This document shows, piece after piece, positions 34,184-44,036 of a DNA stretch of 64,000 bases. Both the position numbers and the translations under genes were made by a program. Position 1 is the stretch's first letter; each line of letters starts with the position of its first letter. The notes beneath the pieces are model-generated. The model was not told the origin of the DNA. It made no database searches and saw only the letters and a list, made by a program, of their open reading frames with translations. Source of the stretch: Incurvaria masculella (lineage: Eukaryota > Arthropoda > Insecta > Lepidoptera > Incurvariidae); assembly GCA_946894095.1 (NCBI GenBank), contig OX335659.1, positions 8,253,501 to 8,317,500 of the forward strand. The letters are read 5' to 3'.

Positions 34184-34830
34184 TTGAATTCAGAATTTCA
34201 AAAAAGGCTTTTGCACGACATTCGCCAGACTTCTCCACTAGGAGTTTTCCGATGTCATCTGCAAAAGCCTAAGCGTCCTGTGAGTGAGAAAACAGTCAGA
34301 GTGTTTGTGTCCCCTATTGGACAGAGGCCTCTTCAATTTTCCTGCTTTCACTGCTTTCCACCGACGCACTTGATGTCGTCGTCCCACCTGGCAGGTGGTC
34401 TTCCCAGCCCACTGCCACTTGAGCTAAGCCACCCGGTGTCCAATATCAACTACTTTGGTACGTCGGTGGATTGCCTCGTTGCGCACCATATCCCGTAGCG
34501 ATATTCCCAGCATGGCTCGCTCCATTTCTCGCTGGGCAACTTTCAACCTTTGGACAACGGCGACCGTCAAAGTCCACGTTTCACATCCGTACGTCATAAC
34601 ATGGTCATATATGGTCTTTAAATGTTGCGTAAGGTCAGACCTTAGAGCATATTTAAGCTTTCCAAAGGCAGCTCAACCCATGTGAATTCGTCTCTCGACC
34701 TCCTTAGTCAGTCCTTGTCCACCAAGCGGCAGAATTTGGCCGAGATATACGTATTCTTCAACCTGTTCGATCTCTTCTCCGTCGATAACTATTTGTCTTC
34801 CCGTTACAAAGTCATAAGTGAGAAAAATAT
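34184..34830 (-). pseudogene. RTE-type LINE, C-terminal ORF2 remnant
   Basis: On the minus strand from about 34805 downward: VIDGEEIEQVEEYVYLGQIL, then VMTYGCETWTLTVAVVQRLK, AQREMERAMLGISLRDMVRN and EAIHRRTKVVDIGHRVAQLK followed by WQWAGK. This is the well-known C-terminal region of RTE-clade non-LTR retrotransposon ORF2. The reading frame is interrupted (stop after the VERRIHMG segment) and 5' sequence is missing, so it is a dead 5'-truncated copy. Only about the last 200 residues' worth is present. Confidence 0.8.
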
Positions 34831-34986
34831 TAAATTATTTTAAAGACATTGGAAAAGTGAAAAAGCTGGAAAAATGGGTACCCTTTAAATTGAGTTAAGC
34901 ACACAAACAAACATGCGTCGAGTGCTGTGTTCCATTAATCAACCGTCACAATAACGAGTGGATTTTGTATTGTTTGATAAAATATA

Positions 34987-35777
34987 CAGGGTCCGTCACT
35001 CGAACTATCACACTCTTCTATTTTCAAAGTAATAATGACAGCCGGCAATTTTTTGTGAAAAGTCAGTTTGTTTCATTGTTTTTAAGTGGGTGAAAAGAGC
35101 GGGAACAAATTTGAAATTGATAATACATTTTCGCAACGGATATTAAACGTAACAATGTGATCGTTTTGCATTTGGCAATATTAACAAATGTTAGTGCATC
35201 GAACCATTAAGCGTTAAAACCAAACCGGGGGCATTGCAAATGGCATGGACGCGGTCATACGAAAACAGCAACATCACGTAATATGGTGCTGCAAAAGTAT
35301 CCGACTCAAGTATTCGGCGCTTACTGAAAAAAGAACTGAAACTGAAGCCCTACAGAGCCAGCCCTTTACTTCAGAGCAGAAGGCAGTCCTACAGACTACA
35401 AAGAGCTCGAGCATTTAACCACGTTCCTCGGATCATTTCTTCTGAACAGTGGCCTCCCTACTCTCCAGAGTTGAATCCAATGGACTTCTCGGTATGGTCA
35501 ATTTTGGAGGCTGCCGTGTCAACAAAAAGATATGAAAGTGTGGAGGCACTGAAGGCAGCGCTCCTTCGGGAATGGAACATAATACCTCAAACCCATCTTC
35601 GTGCAGGCTGCAATGCATTTGCCGGAAAACTTGGTGCCATCATCCGTGCCAAAGGAGGCTATATCGAACAATAACAATGATTGCGTTAAAATTGATTTTT
35701 TTTTAGCATTTTGATACATTTTACTTCAATTAACCAAATAACAAGATTTTCAATTAGTATCAGAGTGACTGACGCTG
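34987..35777 (+). mobile_element. Internally deleted mariner/maT-like transposon
   Basis: TA dinucleotides flank inverted ends: CAGGGTCCGTCACTCGAACT on the left, and on the right the complement of CAGCGTCAGTCACTCTGATA. Between them lies a shortened transposase frame. At about 790 bp it is well under the roughly 1.3 kb of complete relatives, so it is a deletion derivative that could only move with help in trans. Assignment to mariner rests on the TA target, end sequence and the transposase C-terminus. Confidence 0.7.
35282..35674 (+). pseudogene. Mariner/maT transposase with internal deletion
   Basis: An open frame of about 130 codons joins a helix-turn-helix-like piece (SDSSIRRLLKKELKLKPYRA) directly to the C-terminal part (WPPYSPELNPMDFSVWSILE) and ends AKGGYIEQ. 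In intact family members the third catalytic Asp lies in the NP.D motif, which is present here (LNPMDFS). The first two catalytic acidic residues and the intervening core are deleted. The junction is in frame. It cannot be catalytically active; whether the truncated protein is made is unknown. Confidence 0.7.
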
Positions 35778-35779
35778 TA

Positions 35780-37257
35780 CTTGTGATGAAAAATTCACCT
35801 GTACAATAATCGACAACGATTTTAGCGGAATAATATGTCGACTCCCTAGGCCGGAGTGAAACACGTATCTTCTGGTTGAAGATTGTACATTCACTACTTT
35901 GTTGTACGGGTGCACGTCGCAGCGCGCATAAATAAAGCTGACGACGTAGCGTCAGGTTACACATTATGTAGCTTGCCGCTACACGATCATCCCAATGATT
36001 TAACAAAGAAAAAACCGGCCAAATCCTGCCCTAAGCGAAAGTTGACTTAGAAAAAGGTACTAGGAGTGTCTGGTAGCTGTCTGTAGCTTTCTAATATCTG
36101 GCCCAACGAATACGGCAGAACGTCCGAAAGGAAGGTTCACTTAAAAATCCAAGGTCTATTGGGTCTGTTGTCGGTTGTTTGGAGGTATTGGGGCCTATAA
36201 ATAAATGAGGGATAACCATTATTTGTGCAATGATGGATGTTTCGAGTAAATTGATATGATATTGTTGATAACGGGAGGAGGGACTTATTGTTTCGTACTT
36301 GCTTAGTACGATAAAGTATATTTATTTAGCCTGCAGTACTCATTACTAAGCTGGCCAAATTTTAATTATTATTAGACTATCATTGTCTAAGATGAAATAC
36401 TGTTAAAACATTAGAACTGCTTAACTGCATTTGACATTAGCGAATTTATGATCTGAGAAATAGATTTAAGAAATTTTGTAATGCAATTTTTTTTTATGTT
36501 CTTTAATACATTCACATTTAATTAATGAAAACTAACTAATGCTGAACAATAACCTTGCTGCGATTTTAAATCATTGTTGTATTTGGTAATACAATTGTCT
36601 TCCACTAAACAAATTACATTTAAAGCAGTGAAGTAAGTAAGTAAATGCAAATCCACTATAATAAACGTAGCCACAATAAATAAATAACTATATAAACATT
36701 TTTAAAAAACGGAACAAAGAACCATCAACAATTCAGTCGCTTTGGAGCATGAACCGACCCGAGATTACCTATAGCATGGCCTTATAGATGGTTGTTTGCG
36801 CTCACAGAGTGCGGTGAACAGCGCTCACCGAGCGAATGTTGGCTGTGTGAGTGCGTACGTGAAAGTGCCGCATGTGTTGGTGAACACTGCTTTGCCGTCA
36901 CTACCCTCTACCTCTACCCACAGCGCAGCGCGCGGTGCCAGCCAGCGTACAATACGTATAGCTCGATTGTCGCTATAGCCGCTGGTCTGTCTACAACTGT
37001 ACATTCTGATTCTCTCTCTAGCTATTCGTATGGAGGCTCCGCGGCGCGGCGCGGGGAGGCGGCGGCCCCGTTGGACCTGATGCTTGAGGAAAGGTTTTTT
37101 TTTCGCTACAGGTTAAAACAAAATTAAGCTGAAGCTTAGTATTCTAGAAGGTTAGAGCATTGGTAAATATTTTTTAAGAACTGACAACACATACAGTCAA
37201 CAGCTTCCTCTGCTTCAAACAGCTTCAAATATTTTATATTCTAATTATATGCCCTGC
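35780..37257. other. AT-rich stretch with a small GC-rich patch
   Basis: No supportable gene. A modest CpG-rich patch is at 37035-37070 (CCGCGGCGCGGCGCGGGG). A 111-codon frame at 36792-37127 is not recognisable and has no splice or conservation support. Confidence 0.3.
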
Positions 37258-38406
37258 TAAGGCTGGAGTGCACCTCGGAGTGCACAATCTCTGGTTAGTA
37301 TTAAAGTTTTGGTTATTGGAGATGTATCTTCTTTTTTCTTCAGGCGAAAAATAAAGAAAGTGTAATTTAATATTAAAATTATAACTATCAAAGCTTTATT
37401 TTGCTTACTTCTGTGCTTATTACCCATACTACTAGATTACTAACCTGATATTGTCAGACACAGTGGTCTACCAAAATGATCGCCAATATCGCCATGATGC
37501 TACCACCCTTTGACTTACTGAAATCATTGCTACCACCCCCGTCGCCGGCGCGGCGGCGGCGGCGGCGCCACCGTCGCGGTCGCCACCATTGCCACGCCAC
37601 CGCCCATCTCCGCAGCACCTCTCCTGCCCTTGCAGTCGATACCGTAAGGGGTGCCCTGTCCTTCCACTTTCCGGGAGATTCTCTCCTTGAGGAGCTTTCC
37701 CACGAGGTTGCGAAATAAGCCTGGAGTATAAAATCTTTGTTTTAAAATAAAAATTTATCCGTCCTTATTTTTCGCTTTTTTTTTTATGCGACCTGACATG
37801 GATGGCTAATACCACACAACTACCGTTATGATATTAGCCCAATACACCACATTCCCGAAGGAATTTGGTGCCCTGCCAGGACCTTCCCTTTAGGAGCACG
37901 GCTACATTGAACTGGGTGGAAAACACGGACAATTTTTCATTGCCGCTTCGACCATCTTTTCATCCAATGCGATGGTACCAACCCGGGCGGGCTTAAACCC
38001 TACCACCTAGTAGGGGAAGGGGACCTACAGTTTTACATGGATTCCGAACAATGGAGCAGCTCGCATTCGTGACGAAATGCACTTATCGAACTCTGAAAGA
38101 GAAAGACAGTGGTGCAAGTTGGTATTGAACCCGGGCCTCGGGTACGCTAGGCCAGTCCCCGCGCCACTAGGCTACGAGTCGCTTGAAGAAGAAAGTAGAG
38201 ATATCTATAATAACCATAACTGTAATATCAAAGATAATACTAATAATTCAAAATTTCCCAGAGTATGTGTTTCTATTGCTGCTAAAGCAACAAATACATA
38301 GTAAAAATAATTTAAAAAAAAAATTGCCATGGTTTTTTAGAGAAAGGTTTGATTACCATCTTCGTAGTATCTACTAACCAGAGATTGTGCACTCCAGCCT
38401 AAGTTG
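37258..38406. repeat. Inverted 30 bp repeats bounding a 1.15 kb segment
   Basis: CTAAGGCTGGAGTGCAC ... CAATCTCTGGTTAGT at 37258-37300 is the inverse of CTAACCAGAGATTGTGCACT followed by CCAGCCTAAG at 38376-38403. The left arm has a small internal duplication of GGAGTGCAC. The segment includes a (GGC)n tract (37545-37567) and a SINE. It may be a foldback element or a recombination product. Confidence 0.45.
37776..38186 (-). mobile_element. R2 SINE, tRNA-headed, near full-length
   Basis: Minus-strand order: box-A-like TAGCCTAGTGGCGCGGGG, box-B-like CCCGGGTTCAATACC, the linker AGTTCGATAAGTGCATTTCG and TCACGAATGCGAGCTGC, then the shared body, ending in a poly-A tail (T-run at 37776-37785). The tRNA-like head and A-tail mark it as a pol III SINE. 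About 410 bp. Confidence 0.75.
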
Positions 38407-39051
38407 TTTAACTTCATTTAACTTTACACACTTATAAAACACATATTTAAACAATAGACACAACACCACAATAAACTTTTATTGTACAGTCAACAAAAGT
38501 TCTAAAAATACACTTTCGGTTAAAGTTAATAATGAACTGTGTTAATATACAACCTACTTTTTTCTAGTTTTTGATTTACACGATAAATAGTACACATCCT
38601 CAGTTATTTTTTATGTATAGTCAGCCATATGCTTCCTGGTTAAAGTCAAAGTATTTTGACTGTTCATCTTTTCCTTGAACCGGAAGTGTATCCTTTAATC
38701 GTTGGTTGACTGTACAGTATTTATTATATGAAATTGTCATGATTAGAAATATAAAAATCGAAATGAAACGTGATTCACCTAAATATTATAATTTTCGAGC
38801 TTTGAATAATAAGTAGAAATAAGTTTGTCTCGCTTTCGCCATACCTAATACCGATGGGAAAACTTCGTTGGATTTGGAGCTATAAAGTTTTTCGTGGGGG
38901 CGGCTGAGTTTCGTTGTTCCGGCACTAGATGGCACCGCGGTCCAGTCCGTCGCATAGGTACTCCGTAGAGTAGAATAATATTCATCCGCAGACGAATGCC
39001 GGGAAAATGCGCCGGCCGGAAAAGTAGGAACCTCTGATGTACGCACCAATG
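38407..39051. other. No recognisable feature
   Basis: AT-rich; minus-strand frames around 38786-39100 are not recognisable. Confidence 0.3.
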
Positions 39052-39337
39052 AAAAACCGGCCAATTGCGAGTCGGACTCGCACGCGAAGGGTTCCGTACC
39101 ATGTTACAAGATGCATAAAAAAAACTTTTTTGTATTGGGCCGTCCTTAACTTTTTATTATTTTATAATTTTATCTATTTGTTGTTAAAGCGGCAAAATAA
39201 ATACATAATCTGTGAAAATTTCAGCTTCCTACCTGTTACGGTTCATGAGATACAGCCCTGTGACAGACGGACGGACGGACAGCGGAGGCTTAGTAATAGG
39301 GTTCCGTTTTCACCCTTTGGGTACGGAACCCTAAAAA
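39052..39337 (+). repeat. R1 dispersed repeat, full-length
   Basis: Starts AAAAACCGGCCAATTGCGAG, then GGACTCGCACGCGAAGGG, TTCCGTACCATG; middle AGCGGCAAAATAAATACATA, CGGTTCATGAGATACAGCC; then GACGGACGGACGGACAGCGG and GGGTTCCGTTTTCACCC, ending GGGTACGGAACCCTAAAAA. Best reference copy of the family in this window. Confidence 0.7.
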
Positions 39338-39412
39338 TTCAGTTTGACTTCACGTGCACACTGGGGCTCGCTCACAGCGGGCTGACAATGGATTTGGTTT
39401 GAGCGCGGCCTT

Positions 39413-39555
39413 AGCCCCGATTGCACGAAGAGGCAGCCGAGTTAATCAAGGTTCAAACACGTCACTAAACCGCATGGAGTTCCTTCCATACTGTCCATAC
39501 AAAGTGACGTGTTTAATCGTAAGTTGACGTTGATTTTTTGTCCTTTCGGCGGCCC
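39413..39555 (+). mobile_element. R6 MITE, copy 4
   Basis: GCCCCGATTGCACGAAGAGG, CGAGTTAATCAAGGTTC, GTTCCTTCCATACTGTCC, GTGACGTGTTTAATCG, TTGACGTTGAT and TGTCCTTTCGGCGG. Confidence 0.65.
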
Positions 39556-39725
39556 TTTCAGTCTCGATTGAAGCTAAATTAAAGCTTGCTAGACCATCAA
39601 TTTACATACCTAGGACTTCCTTTTTTTGTTATCGAAAGTCGTTATAATTACTTTTAAATACACATAAAGTTGTTTTACTTACTTATTTTTTAAACTAAGG
39701 CTCTTAGAGATGTTTTGAACAACAT

Positions 39726-40018
39726 CACTACATAGTATAAAACAAAGTCGCTTTCTCTGTTCCTATATCCCTATGTATGCTTAAATCTTTTAAACTACGC
39801 AACTGATTTTGATGCGGTTTTTTGTAATAGATAGAGTGATTGAAAAGGCTGGTTTATATGTATAATAACATCCATTAAATAGTGGAGAAATACATTTGAT
39901 TTTGAGGTTTCTAATGTGATGTCGTAAATAATTAAAATGTTTCCGCTTAAATTGCCAACGCAGGCTGAACTTGACCAGCCCGTAATCAGTCAGAGCGGAG
40001 CCGGGTACCTCAGCTAGT
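39726..40018 (-). repeat. R9 dispersed element, truncated copy
   Basis: Reverse-complement match to 10433-11239. On the minus strand it starts ACTAGCTGAGGTACCCGG and ends GACTTTGTTTTATACTATGT. Confidence 0.6.
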
Positions 40019-40097
40019 TCGTAATAAAACAGTTAGAGAATGTTTACTGTTTATTGTATTAATTTTAATATATATATATACTTAATTATAAAACGGA

Positions 40098-40492
40098 ATG
40101 ATAAAGCTGGTAGCTCAGGGGCGCAGGAACTTGCTCTCTATGCAAGGTCATGGATTCGTTTTTACCCTGCATGTATTACTTTATTTCTCTTTCTGAGTTG
40201 GATAGATGCGTTTCGTCACGAATGCGAGTTGTGCCCCTGGTTTCATGTAGACCTACCCCCTTCCCCCACATGGTAGGGTTAGGCCCGCCCGGGTTAGTAC
40301 TATAGCGTTAGATGAAAACATGGTCAAAGGGTCAATACAAAATTGTCCGTGTTTTCCATCCAGTTCAATGTAGCTGAGCTCATAAAGGAAATGTCTTGGC
40401 GATTGGCACCAAATTTCTTCCGGAATGCGGTGTGTTTGGGCTGAAATCATTGCAGTGGTTGAGGTATAGTCATTCATTTCCAGGTAAAAAAA
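40098..40492 (+). mobile_element. R2 SINE, tRNA-headed, full-length but diverged
   Basis: Head GCTGGTAGCTCAGGGGCGC (box-A-like) and GGTCATGGATTCGTTTTTAC in the box-B position, then TTTCGTCACGAATGCGAG, the body (CATGGTAGGGTTAGGCCC, AATTGTCCGTGTTTTCCATC, CAGTTCAATGTAGC) and an A-rich 3' end at 40486-40492. Confidence 0.7.
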
Positions 40493-40515
40493 ACCCCATA
40501 AAAAACTGTATGTCT

Positions 40516-40729
40516 ACGGAACCCTTCGAGTGCGAGTCCGACTAACACTTGGCCGGTTTTTATTTTGTGTGGTTATAGCGGCTTTAGAATACACACTACG
40601 TGAATATTCCAATTGTCTACCTATTACGGTTCATGAGTTACAGCAGCCCTGTGACAGACGGACGGACGGACAGCGGAGACTTAGTTATAGGGTTCCGTTG
40701 GCACCCTTTGGGTACGGAACCCTAAAAAA
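40516..40729. repeat. R1 repeat, composite with inverted head
   Basis: The first 46 bp are the R1 head on the minus strand (CGGAACCCTTCGAGTGCGAG to TTGGCCGGTTTT). The remainder (GGTTATAGCGGC to GGTACGGAACCCTAAAAA) is the R1 3' half on the plus strand, so one copy is internally inverted or two fragments abut. A TTTATT at 40559-40564 gives AATAAA on the minus strand, a possible poly-A signal for gene A. Confidence 0.55.
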
Positions 40730-40803
40730 TACGTCTGGATCGCTTCAAAATCAATTCAAAGTATCACATGTGGACGTAGCCAACGTATCCATAATGGTTG
40801 CAA

Positions 40804-41285
40804 TCAAACTTCATGGTGGATGATGGACTTCTCGTCGTGGTACTTCATGAGCCGCTGCATCACGTCTATCCGGAAGCGCATCTTCTGCTGGGCGCTGAGA
40901 GCCGCCAGCATCGGGGCCAGCGACCTGAAGAACGCCATGTCGTCCCCCTCGTCCGCCTCGCTCCGCGCCGGCGGCGGCTGCTCCATCGGGATCATCGTCT
41001 CCTCGAAGGGCAGGGCCCGCTTCGGGCTCCCGCGAAGCGCGCGCCTCTTCGGCTCGACGTTCGCCGACTCGTCGCTCTCGCAGTCCTCCGCCTCGGGCTC
41101 GCTCGCCGGCCGCCCGTCGCCGTCCGTCGGGAACTTCTGCTCGATGTTGGGCCGCAGGAACTCGAGTTGGTCCGCGTAGATGTATTTGCGTTTGCTTCTG
41201 CCGCGCGACGCGCCCTTCGCCTTCCCCCTGAGGTCGCGCGTGAAGTTGTCGCGTATGTGGCGCCACTTCGTCTCCACTTGCTTAG
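40804..41285 (-). CDS. MADF-BESS protein, gene A, exon 2 (C-terminal part)
   Basis: This exon supplies residues 61-220 of a 220-residue protein. It begins at 41285 after a TTATGTTTCAG acceptor and ends with TGA at 40806-40804. Joined in phase 1 to exon 1 (43747-43567), it completes the MADF domain: TKWRHIRDNFTRDLRG with the conserved Trp at residue 68, a basic loop, and YIYADQLEFLRP near residue 105. An acidic linker follows (residues 114-135), then a BESS motif at about 175-209 (DDMAFFRSLAPMLAALSAQQ and KMRFRIDVMQRLMKY). MADF domains bind DNA and BESS motifs mediate protein contacts; in Drosophila the Adf-1/Dip3/Stwl group acts in the nucleus as transcription regulators. Function of this member is inferred from family only. 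Frames on the opposite strand are shadows. Confidence 0.85.
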
Positions 41286-41439
41286 CTGAAACATAACCAG
41301 TTATGCATACTGAAGTAAGTAATCACTTAAACTTGAACTTAACCCTCAAAACTTAACTAAAAATAATACAATTGGCTCCCTGCATTTCTTCCCGTGCATG
41401 TAGTAACAGCCGACTATGGGATTCGTCGTTTGTGGGTCG

Positions 41440-41594
41440 TATTCCACCTTGCTTTAGGTGGTAGGCTCAATCGAAAATTGTCCGTGTTTTCCATCCAGTT
41501 CAATGTAGCTGTGCAATAAAAGGAAGGTCCTGGCATGGTACTACTTCCCATGAGGTTTGTTGGACTAATATCAAAACAGTATACGTGGTATTAA
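41440..41594 (+). mobile_element. R2 SINE interrupted by an R3 element
   Basis: Diverged body (TTTAGGTGGTAGGCTC, AATTGTCCGTGTTTTCCATC, CAGTTCAATGTAGCTGTGC, AAGGTCCTGGCATGGTAC) that stops at GTGGTATTA exactly where the R3 element begins. ATCCATGT, the next block of the SINE tail, reappears at 43015 after the insertion. Confidence 0.6.
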
Positions 41595-42002
41595 GGTGGC
41601 CCATCCCGCTCCTCCCCATATAAACGGGGAAAGAAGATCATGCCCATATTTCTTGTCAGAGATCCCAAACTTCCCAAATAGCTTTATTTGATCGAATTAG
41701 ATATCTGATGACCATTGGCATTGTAAAATTGTGTTTGGTTTCTAAGTTATAAGGTCCGAAAGTTCGAATTTTTCGCGCGTTTTATACAATAACGTTGGGG
41801 GTGGATTACGCAATGATAAAGTAAGAACATCTTAAAAAGATTAGTCATCAGACATAGCTTATTTAATCAAGATTTATAATCTATTTGGTGTTTGTTAGAT
41901 TTTTGACTACAGCGGTCGTGGTTTACTTTTAGCTATAAGTCGTTTTGAAATTAAAATTTTCGTAAATCTTACCAAATCATACACTATGCACATTGTCTTT
42001 TT

Positions 42003-42890
42003 AACCGACTTCAAAAAAGGAGTATGTTATCAATTCGTCTGTTTTTTTTTATTATGTTTGTTACCTCATAACTTTTGCCTGGGTGAACCGATTTTGATGA
42101 TTATTTTTTTAAATGATAGCTAGTGCTTCCCAAGTGGTCCCATTTTAATTTGATTAAGTTCTGAAAATGATATCCATGAGAAAATCATAAAAGTCTTAAA
42201 TTTGTATTAAGATGTGCGCGACAAATGGACGAATAACTCAATATAACGCCAACCGATTTCGGTGATTCTTTTTTAACCGACTTCAAAAAAGGAGGAGGTT
42301 ATCAATTCGTCTGTATGTTTTTTTTTTTTTTGTTACCTCATAACTTTTGCCTGGGTGAACCGATTTTGATGATTATTTTTTTAAATGATAGCTAGTGCTT
42401 CCCAAGTGGTCCCATTTTAATTTGGTTAAGTTCTGACAATGATATCCATGAGAAAATCATAAAAGTCTTAAATTTGTATTAAGATGTGCGCGACAAATGG
42501 ACGAATAACTCAATATAACGCCAACCGATTTCAGTGATTCTTTTTTTATTGGAAAGGACGTGTACAAATTAGTAAGTGTACTTCAGATTCACTAAAAATA
42601 AACAAATAAAAAAATATTTAACCAAAAAAATAACCGACTTCAAAGAAAAAGCACTAAAAAGTTAAAAATAGTTTCCATTTTTGTAGTTACGATTTCTGTG
42701 ATCTTTGGAGTCGGTGTCAGCCAAGGTTAGGTTAGGTTAGGTTAGGTTAGGTTAGGTTAGGTTAGGTTCTCTTGATTAGCGCAGCGCGTGCCCGGCTGAC
42801 GCCGACTCAAAAAATAACAGAAATCGTAACTACAAAAATGGAAATAATTGTGCTTTTTCTTTGAAGTCGGTTATTTTTTTTGTTAAATTT
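42003..42890 (+). mobile_element. R4 foldback element, copy 2, with internal tandem duplication
   Basis: Terminal repeats AACCGACTTCAAAAAAGG and TTTGAAGTCGGTTATTTT. A 270 bp 5' module is present twice in tandem (42003-42273 and 42274 onward; each has CTCATAACTTTTGCCTGGG, CCCAAGTGGTCCC, GATGTGCGCGACAAATGG). The 3' part is a long hairpin (GTAGTTACGATTTCTG pairing with CAGAAATCGTAACTAC) with a TTAGG-type array at the loop. Confidence 0.7.
42724..42768 (+). repeat. Nine AGGTT units (TTAGG telomere-type microsatellite)
   Basis: Nine perfect head-to-tail 5 bp units in the loop of the R4 hairpin. TTAGG is the ancestral insect telomere repeat. The other R4 copy has only a single CCTAGG(TT)-like sequence at the equivalent place, so the array arose at this site, either by microsatellite expansion or by addition. 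Confidence 0.85.
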
Positions 42891-43014
42891 TTTTTTGTGG
42901 ACATGTTGCATTTTCCTCATCACGGAGCCTGTCTTATTCTTTGAAACAGAGAAGGTACCAGGGCGCAACAGCACGGTTTTGTACCGTGCCCGCGAATGAG
43001 CTAGTCCCGCCGGG

Positions 43015-43075
43015 ATCCATGTTTGTCGAAGCGGCAATGAAAAACTGTCCGTCTTTTCCCATTGAAGTGCTAGAT
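43015..43075 (+). mobile_element. R2 SINE remnants beyond the R3 insertion
   Basis: ATCCATGT continues the interrupted SINE tail. TGTCGAAGCGGCAATGAAAA and CTGTCCGTCTTTTCCCATTG that follow are a further piece of R2 body, out of expected order. Confidence 0.5.
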
Positions 43076-43566
43076 CCTACGCGGAGGTAGGTAGGTAACT
43101 TGGTAAATTTATAACTGCAATGGTTTTAAATGTTTTTTATTAGATTGGATTGTGTGCATTCACACAATACAATTAAATATTAGTTTTATTGATAATACAC
43201 TAACGGTAGCGCTGGCAAGTCAATTTGCTTACGGATTCGGGACGCGCAATATCGAATGTTTGTTGAACTAAATGGCGCTCTGCGCAGTTATTACGTCTCG
43301 TTGGAATGGAACTCGAAAACATCAGGAGTGAGCGAATTCGTAGGCGGCGAAACTGACTGGCCGGTGGCCGGCGCGACGGCGGATGCGGGGCGGCGCGGCG
43401 GCGCTGCCGTGCGTCGCGGCTGCGTCGCTAATTTATCACACGTGGCTACCAACGTCACAGTCACCAAGAACGTTTCGCAGCCGCTGTGGGTTTCAGTTGC
43501 CACCCCTCGATGATACTCGAAATGGAGCCCGAACAAAATCGGTCATGCAAGTAGAAAAGTGCTTAC

Positions 43567-43747
43567 AAATAAAAATCTTTTCCGCCTCCTCCTTGGTTTC
43601 GAGGTCGTCAAAGAAAATTTCGCATATTTCTATCCAAGCTTCCCTCTTCCTACCGCGATGCTTGTAGAACTCGTGATTATGGTCCCATATCAGAGGCCTC
43701 TTCTCAATAGCCAGTATCAACAGTTCACTGTCGATCACGTATTCCAT
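43567..43747 (-). CDS. MADF-BESS protein, gene A, exon 1 (N-terminal part)
   Basis: Encodes residues 1-60 plus the first base of codon 61 and ends at a GTAAGC donor. The start at 43747-43745 was chosen because it has a good context (A at -3, G at +4) and opens directly on the domain: MEYVIDSELLILAIEKRPLI then WDHNHEFYKHRGRKREAWIE, the typical first two helices of a MADF domain with its conserved hydrophobic and W.....Y spacing. An in-frame upstream ATG at 43834 would add 29 unconserved residues and is less likely. Gene A and gene B are transcribed away from each other. Upstream sequence (43750-43910) is CpG-rich with TGACG-type sites, a plausible promoter. Confidence 0.85.
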
Positions 43748-43915
43748 GATCGCTATGCTCGACAGGGTTGCCCGCGATGCGTGATGACGCACGTTTTGTT
43801 GACGTCGCCGCGTCAGCACTGCGCAGCAACGCAAACTAAACGCGCGGTCGGCTGTGTCGCGCCGTTACCACTGCCAGCCAGCCGGGCGCGACAACAACAT
43901 GAGTCAGTGTTGCCA
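43748..43915 (-). promoter_or_regulatory. CpG-rich region upstream of gene A
   Basis: Contains TGATGACGCACG, GTTGACGTCGCCGCGTCAGC, CTGCGCAGCAACGC and AGCCGGGCGCGACAAC. A CpG-rich segment directly before a start codon suggests 5' UTR and core promoter, but no TATA box or clear initiator was found. Confidence 0.4.
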
Positions 43916-44036
43916 GATAATAAGCTAAAATCCCATCAAACTTTCTTTAATTTCGATGTAATTGAAAAAACTTTTCAGGTAACATTACAAGTCACTAGTT
44001 AATAACAATCGTTTATTCTTCATTAATATTTACAAA

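Larger units (their letters stand above)
41595..43014 (+). mobile_element. R3 TTAA element, copy 2, split by an R4 insertion
   Basis: TTAA at 41591-41594, then GGTGGCCCATCCCGCTCC. The sequence follows the 29.4 kb copy to about 42002, is interrupted by an R4 foldback element, and resumes at GTGGACATGTTGCATTTTCC (42898). It ends at CCCGCCGGG and lacks the last 15 bp terminal repeat and second TTAA. Confidence 0.7.
41286..43566 (-). other. Intron of gene A (2281 nt, phase 1)
   Basis: Minus-strand donor GTAAGC at 43566-43561 and acceptor TTATGTTTCAG ending at 41286. It is filled by nested mobile elements (SINE, R3, R4) from 41440 to 43070. The part nearest exon 1 (43350-43450) is GC-rich with CGGCGGATGCGGGGCGGC. 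Boundaries rest on frame continuity through the MADF domain and match the intron position of gene B. Confidence 0.75.

Noticed and set aside
37476..37718. 80-codon frame with a basic (RRRRRRHRRGR) centre
   Set aside because: The basic core is a translated GGC/CCG repeat; flanking residues match nothing that I recognise. A real exon cannot be excluded but is unsupported.
40798..41289. Long plus-strand frames opposite gene A exon 2
   Set aside because: Shadows of a GC-rich exon; the minus-strand frame alone contains MADF and BESS motifs.
42724..42768. Telomere or chromosome-end fusion
   Set aside because: Only 45 bp, located inside a transposon hairpin within a gene intron, with ordinary sequence on both sides.
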